Assembly (NCBI GenBank): GCA_964537285.1
Contig: CAZHZT010000007.1
Location: 15,915 to 79,914 of the forward strand
Source of the DNA: CAZHZT01 sp964537285
Lineage (GTDB): Bacteria > Bacteroidota > Bacteroidia > Chitinophagales > Saprospiraceae
Length of the DNA stretch: 64,000 nt
Direction of reading: 5' to 3'
The position numbers were made by a program, and so were the translations under genes. Positions within the stretch are counted from its first letter, which is position 1. Each line of letters opens with the position of its first letter. The notes below the pieces were generated by a model. That model saw only the letters and a program-made list of their open reading frames with translations, searched no databases and had not been told where the DNA came from. Shown here in pieces: positions 62,025 through 64,000 of this stretch.

Positions 62025-63906
62025 TCAAAAACTCAGATCTATTGATTTCATTGCCATTACATCTTCATCAGCCAGCTCCAGGCAACGCTCTGCCGCTTTC
62101 TCCTCGCCGATCTGCCTGTACAATTCAGCCAACCGATTAAATATCTCTTTGAAATCCAACTTAGCCCGGCTATTAACGACCAAAGATTCGATCAAATAAT
62201 TACTGCTCCTCGTAAATGGATGAACATACTTTACCATAGCTTTTAGACTGTTATATGAAGTCCTGGGGAGCCATCGACCTATCGCCATCCGGTAGGATAA
62301 GATAGCCGAATGCGCTTCCCGCTCATTGCCGGAACGCTTTGTGTAATGGAGATCCCCGAAAGCAGCATGCACCAGATAGTCGGCGGGATCCAGGAAGTTT
62401 GATTTTTTTAATAACAACGCCGCTTGTTTATAATCTCCGTTCGCCATCATTATTTTAGCTAAATAGAGATAAGGACGATTCAAGTTGGGCAACTCACTGC
62501 AAACTTTTGTAAACAACGCCCTGGCTTCCTCGTACCGCTTTTGTAAAAAATAGACCTTGCCCAGCCGGGCTGCCAGAATCGAACTATAACCCGACTCTAA
62601 TAAGGCTTCCAACTCCTTGGCAACCTTTCCAGGCATTTGACCCATCAAAACTGGATATTTGGATTTTAACAAATCGTAATAAGGACTGTCAAACAACTCT
62701 GGATTAAGCCGAAAAGCCCGGGTATAGGCATCCAAGGCAGCAAGTGTATCTTTTTCCATTTCCTCTACAATCCCCTTCCCTAGCCAATAGTCACTCACAT
62801 TAGCATCCAGGGCAAATACTTTTTCAAGCGTGCGATCGAATACATTTTTATCTCTGTATTTTAAATATTGCGCAAGAGCCAGGTTGAAATAAAAACGATT
62901 TCCTTTGGCATTTTGCCAGCCCCCAAAGGCCATAGCTCCTAAAAATGTAAATAAGGTAATAGCACTTGGGTAAATTAAGATGGTAGAAAAAAACAACTCC
63001 CGCACACACAAAGCCAAAAAACCGGAAAAGCATAAGAGCAAGATGTACTTATCCTCTCCTTTCTGCCGGTTAATATTTCTGATGTAGGCCGATATGAGTC
63101 CTAAAAAAAACAGGAAATAAGCTGCTAATCCCCAAATGCCTTTTTCTAATAAAATTTGAACATAGGAGTTATTGGTATGGCCACTATAGCCCGTATCGTC
63201 CTTGGTGTCTTTGCAATTATCGTTGATTATAGGATAGCCCTCCTACCCCCAAATACTCATGTCCTTTTAACTGGCACCAGCTTCGTTCCAAAATAGACAA
63301 GCGGCCCTGAGTACTCCGTTGCCGGGATACCGTCTTATTCATCTCCAGGGTCGTCAGTACCGGCTTAAGGTTAAAAAGCATCAAGAGGATGATCATTCCT
63401 CCTGCTAATCCTGCGAAGAGCAGTAATCGAGTGAATAACATACGACCTGCGATCCATAGCCCCAAAAAGCTCAGGACCCAAAAGAAAAATAACGATAAAT
63501 AAGCACCCCGCGAAAAAGTAATCAATATGCCTACATTGAAAATCGCAAAAATGAAAAGACTAATCAACACACCGATTCGGTGATGCCTGAACATAACTGC
63601 CGCCGCCAGAGGAAGCATTACAAACCCAATAGCAAGCGTGGCCCACACATTATTTAACCACCCTAAAGGATTAAAACGGCCTTTAAATTGAGAAGCATCC
63701 GGAAAGTCGTAGATGCTTAATTTGGCCTGAAACATCAAAAAACTAAAAATTACCCTGGCATTCAGAACCAACGCATAAAGACCTACAGTAAATAAAAGCA
63801 ACCAGAAGGCTGTTTTATGGGAGACCGTCAAGCGCAAGGCGACGTACAGAAATATAGCCAAATTAATTATTCCTACCGATTGCAGGCCATTGATAATTTT
63901 CTTTCT
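62025..63906 (-). pseudogene. O-antigen ligase-like protein with TPR C-terminus, frameshifted and lacking its N-terminus
   Basis: The first part (from about 63906) has membrane helices and ILITFSRGAYLSLFFFWVL, the Wzy/O-antigen ligase SRGA motif. It ends RLSILERSWCQ...GVGGLSYNQR followed by a stop. Removing one base near 63228 joins it to NDNCKDTKDDTGYSGHTNNSYVQ and on to the second frame (start 63041), which has further helices and about six TPR repeats (about 30-330 of that frame). No ATG opens the frame upstream: it begins after a stop at about 63907, with the 56-bp repeat 38 bases beyond. It is 5' truncated and frameshifted. Intact relatives polymerise or attach surface glycans. Confidence 0.8.
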
Positions 63907-63944
63907 TTAATAAATACAAGGATATAAGTTATTTTTGGATTTAG

Positions 63945-64000
63945 GTAAGTAGTTCACGGAATTAAACTGAATAAACTATCGATGCCCTTGGCAGGAAGGT
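63945..64000. repeat. 56-bp dispersed repeat, copy 2 (runs to the window edge)
   Basis: Matches 43507-43562 with two mismatches in 56 bases. The match may extend past the window. It lies just beyond the truncated 5' end of the O-antigen ligase-like gene. Confidence 0.75.

Noticed and set aside
40219..64000. A common origin for the AGTAGTTCTTTG ends of the 40219 element, the GTTCTTTGACA MITE ends and the AGTAGTTCACGG repeat
   Set aside because: Shared stretches are only 8-9 bases and the rest differs, so similarity may be chance.
1..64000. tRNA, rRNA, riboswitch or prophage genes
   Set aside because: I looked for cloverleaf ends, conserved rRNA stretches and phage structural genes and saw none that I can support.

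Overview
The window looks like a chromosome segment of a Bacteroidota bacterium, most likely of the Saprospiria (Lewinella/Haliscomenobacter-like) type. Supporting signs are secreted proteins ending in type IX secretion (T9SS) sorting domains, SprB-like and GEVED repeats, paired DUF1800/DUF1501 genes, a TonB-dependent receptor with a carboxypeptidase-like N-terminal domain, a GH97 glucosidase, a LytS-type kinase and Bacteroidota-style promoters (TTG-N20-TAAATTTG before the GH3 gene). The species assignment is inference. I saw no tRNA, rRNA or CRISPR array.

Layout. 1-1103: 3' truncated kynureninase (-). 1.4-3.3 kb: secreted clan GH-A-like protein. 3.7-10 kb (+): DUF1800, DUF1501, TonB receptor and a TPR protein, then a LytS-like kinase. 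11.3-22.5 kb (-): erythromycin esterase-like protein, a 1980-residue multi-domain surface protein, and a second DUF1501/DUF1800 pair. 22.8-24.65 kb (+): beta-hydroxyacid dehydrogenase-like enzyme and a UPF0175/DUF3368 toxin-antitoxin pair. 24.7-36 kb (-): an alpha-glucan utilisation region with four GH13 amylase-type genes (one frameshifted) and an SLC45-like sugar transporter, interrupted by a broken Y1 transposase. A GH97 alpha-glucosidase lies further on at 45.3-47.5 kb. 36.6-38 kb: remains of a HlyD/ABC exporter operon. 38.4-43.5 kb: aminopeptidase P, sigma-54 and an AlkB-like monooxygenase. 43.6-48.6 kb (-): M1 peptidase remnant, Uma2, GH97, XRE regulator and RDD protein. 48.7-51.8 kb (+): ViaA-like VWA protein, an acidic unknown and an SDR. 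52-57.5 kb: MeaB, Rpn nuclease, MOSC, ATP-grasp, LysE and PlsC. 57.8-64 kb: PBP1A, a GH3 (JAR1-like) protein and a frameshifted O-antigen-ligase/TPR gene.

The unusual content is between the genes. Five copies of a 111-112 bp palindromic element (20803, 23776, 36185, 51816, 54116) share the termini GTTCTTTGACA. Each is flanked by its own direct repeat (8 bp; 10 bp at one site), which is direct evidence of transposition of a MITE family. Solo ends of the same element lie near four other gene starts. At least five other inverted-repeat element types are present. Many genes also end in exceptionally long perfect hairpins with 18-42 bp arms.

Gene decay is frequent: two Gln-to-stop nonsense codons, three or four single-base frameshifts, and one operon collapsed into a 44-codon ATPase/permease fusion. 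The single-base shifts could be assembly errors. The operon collapse cannot be explained that way.
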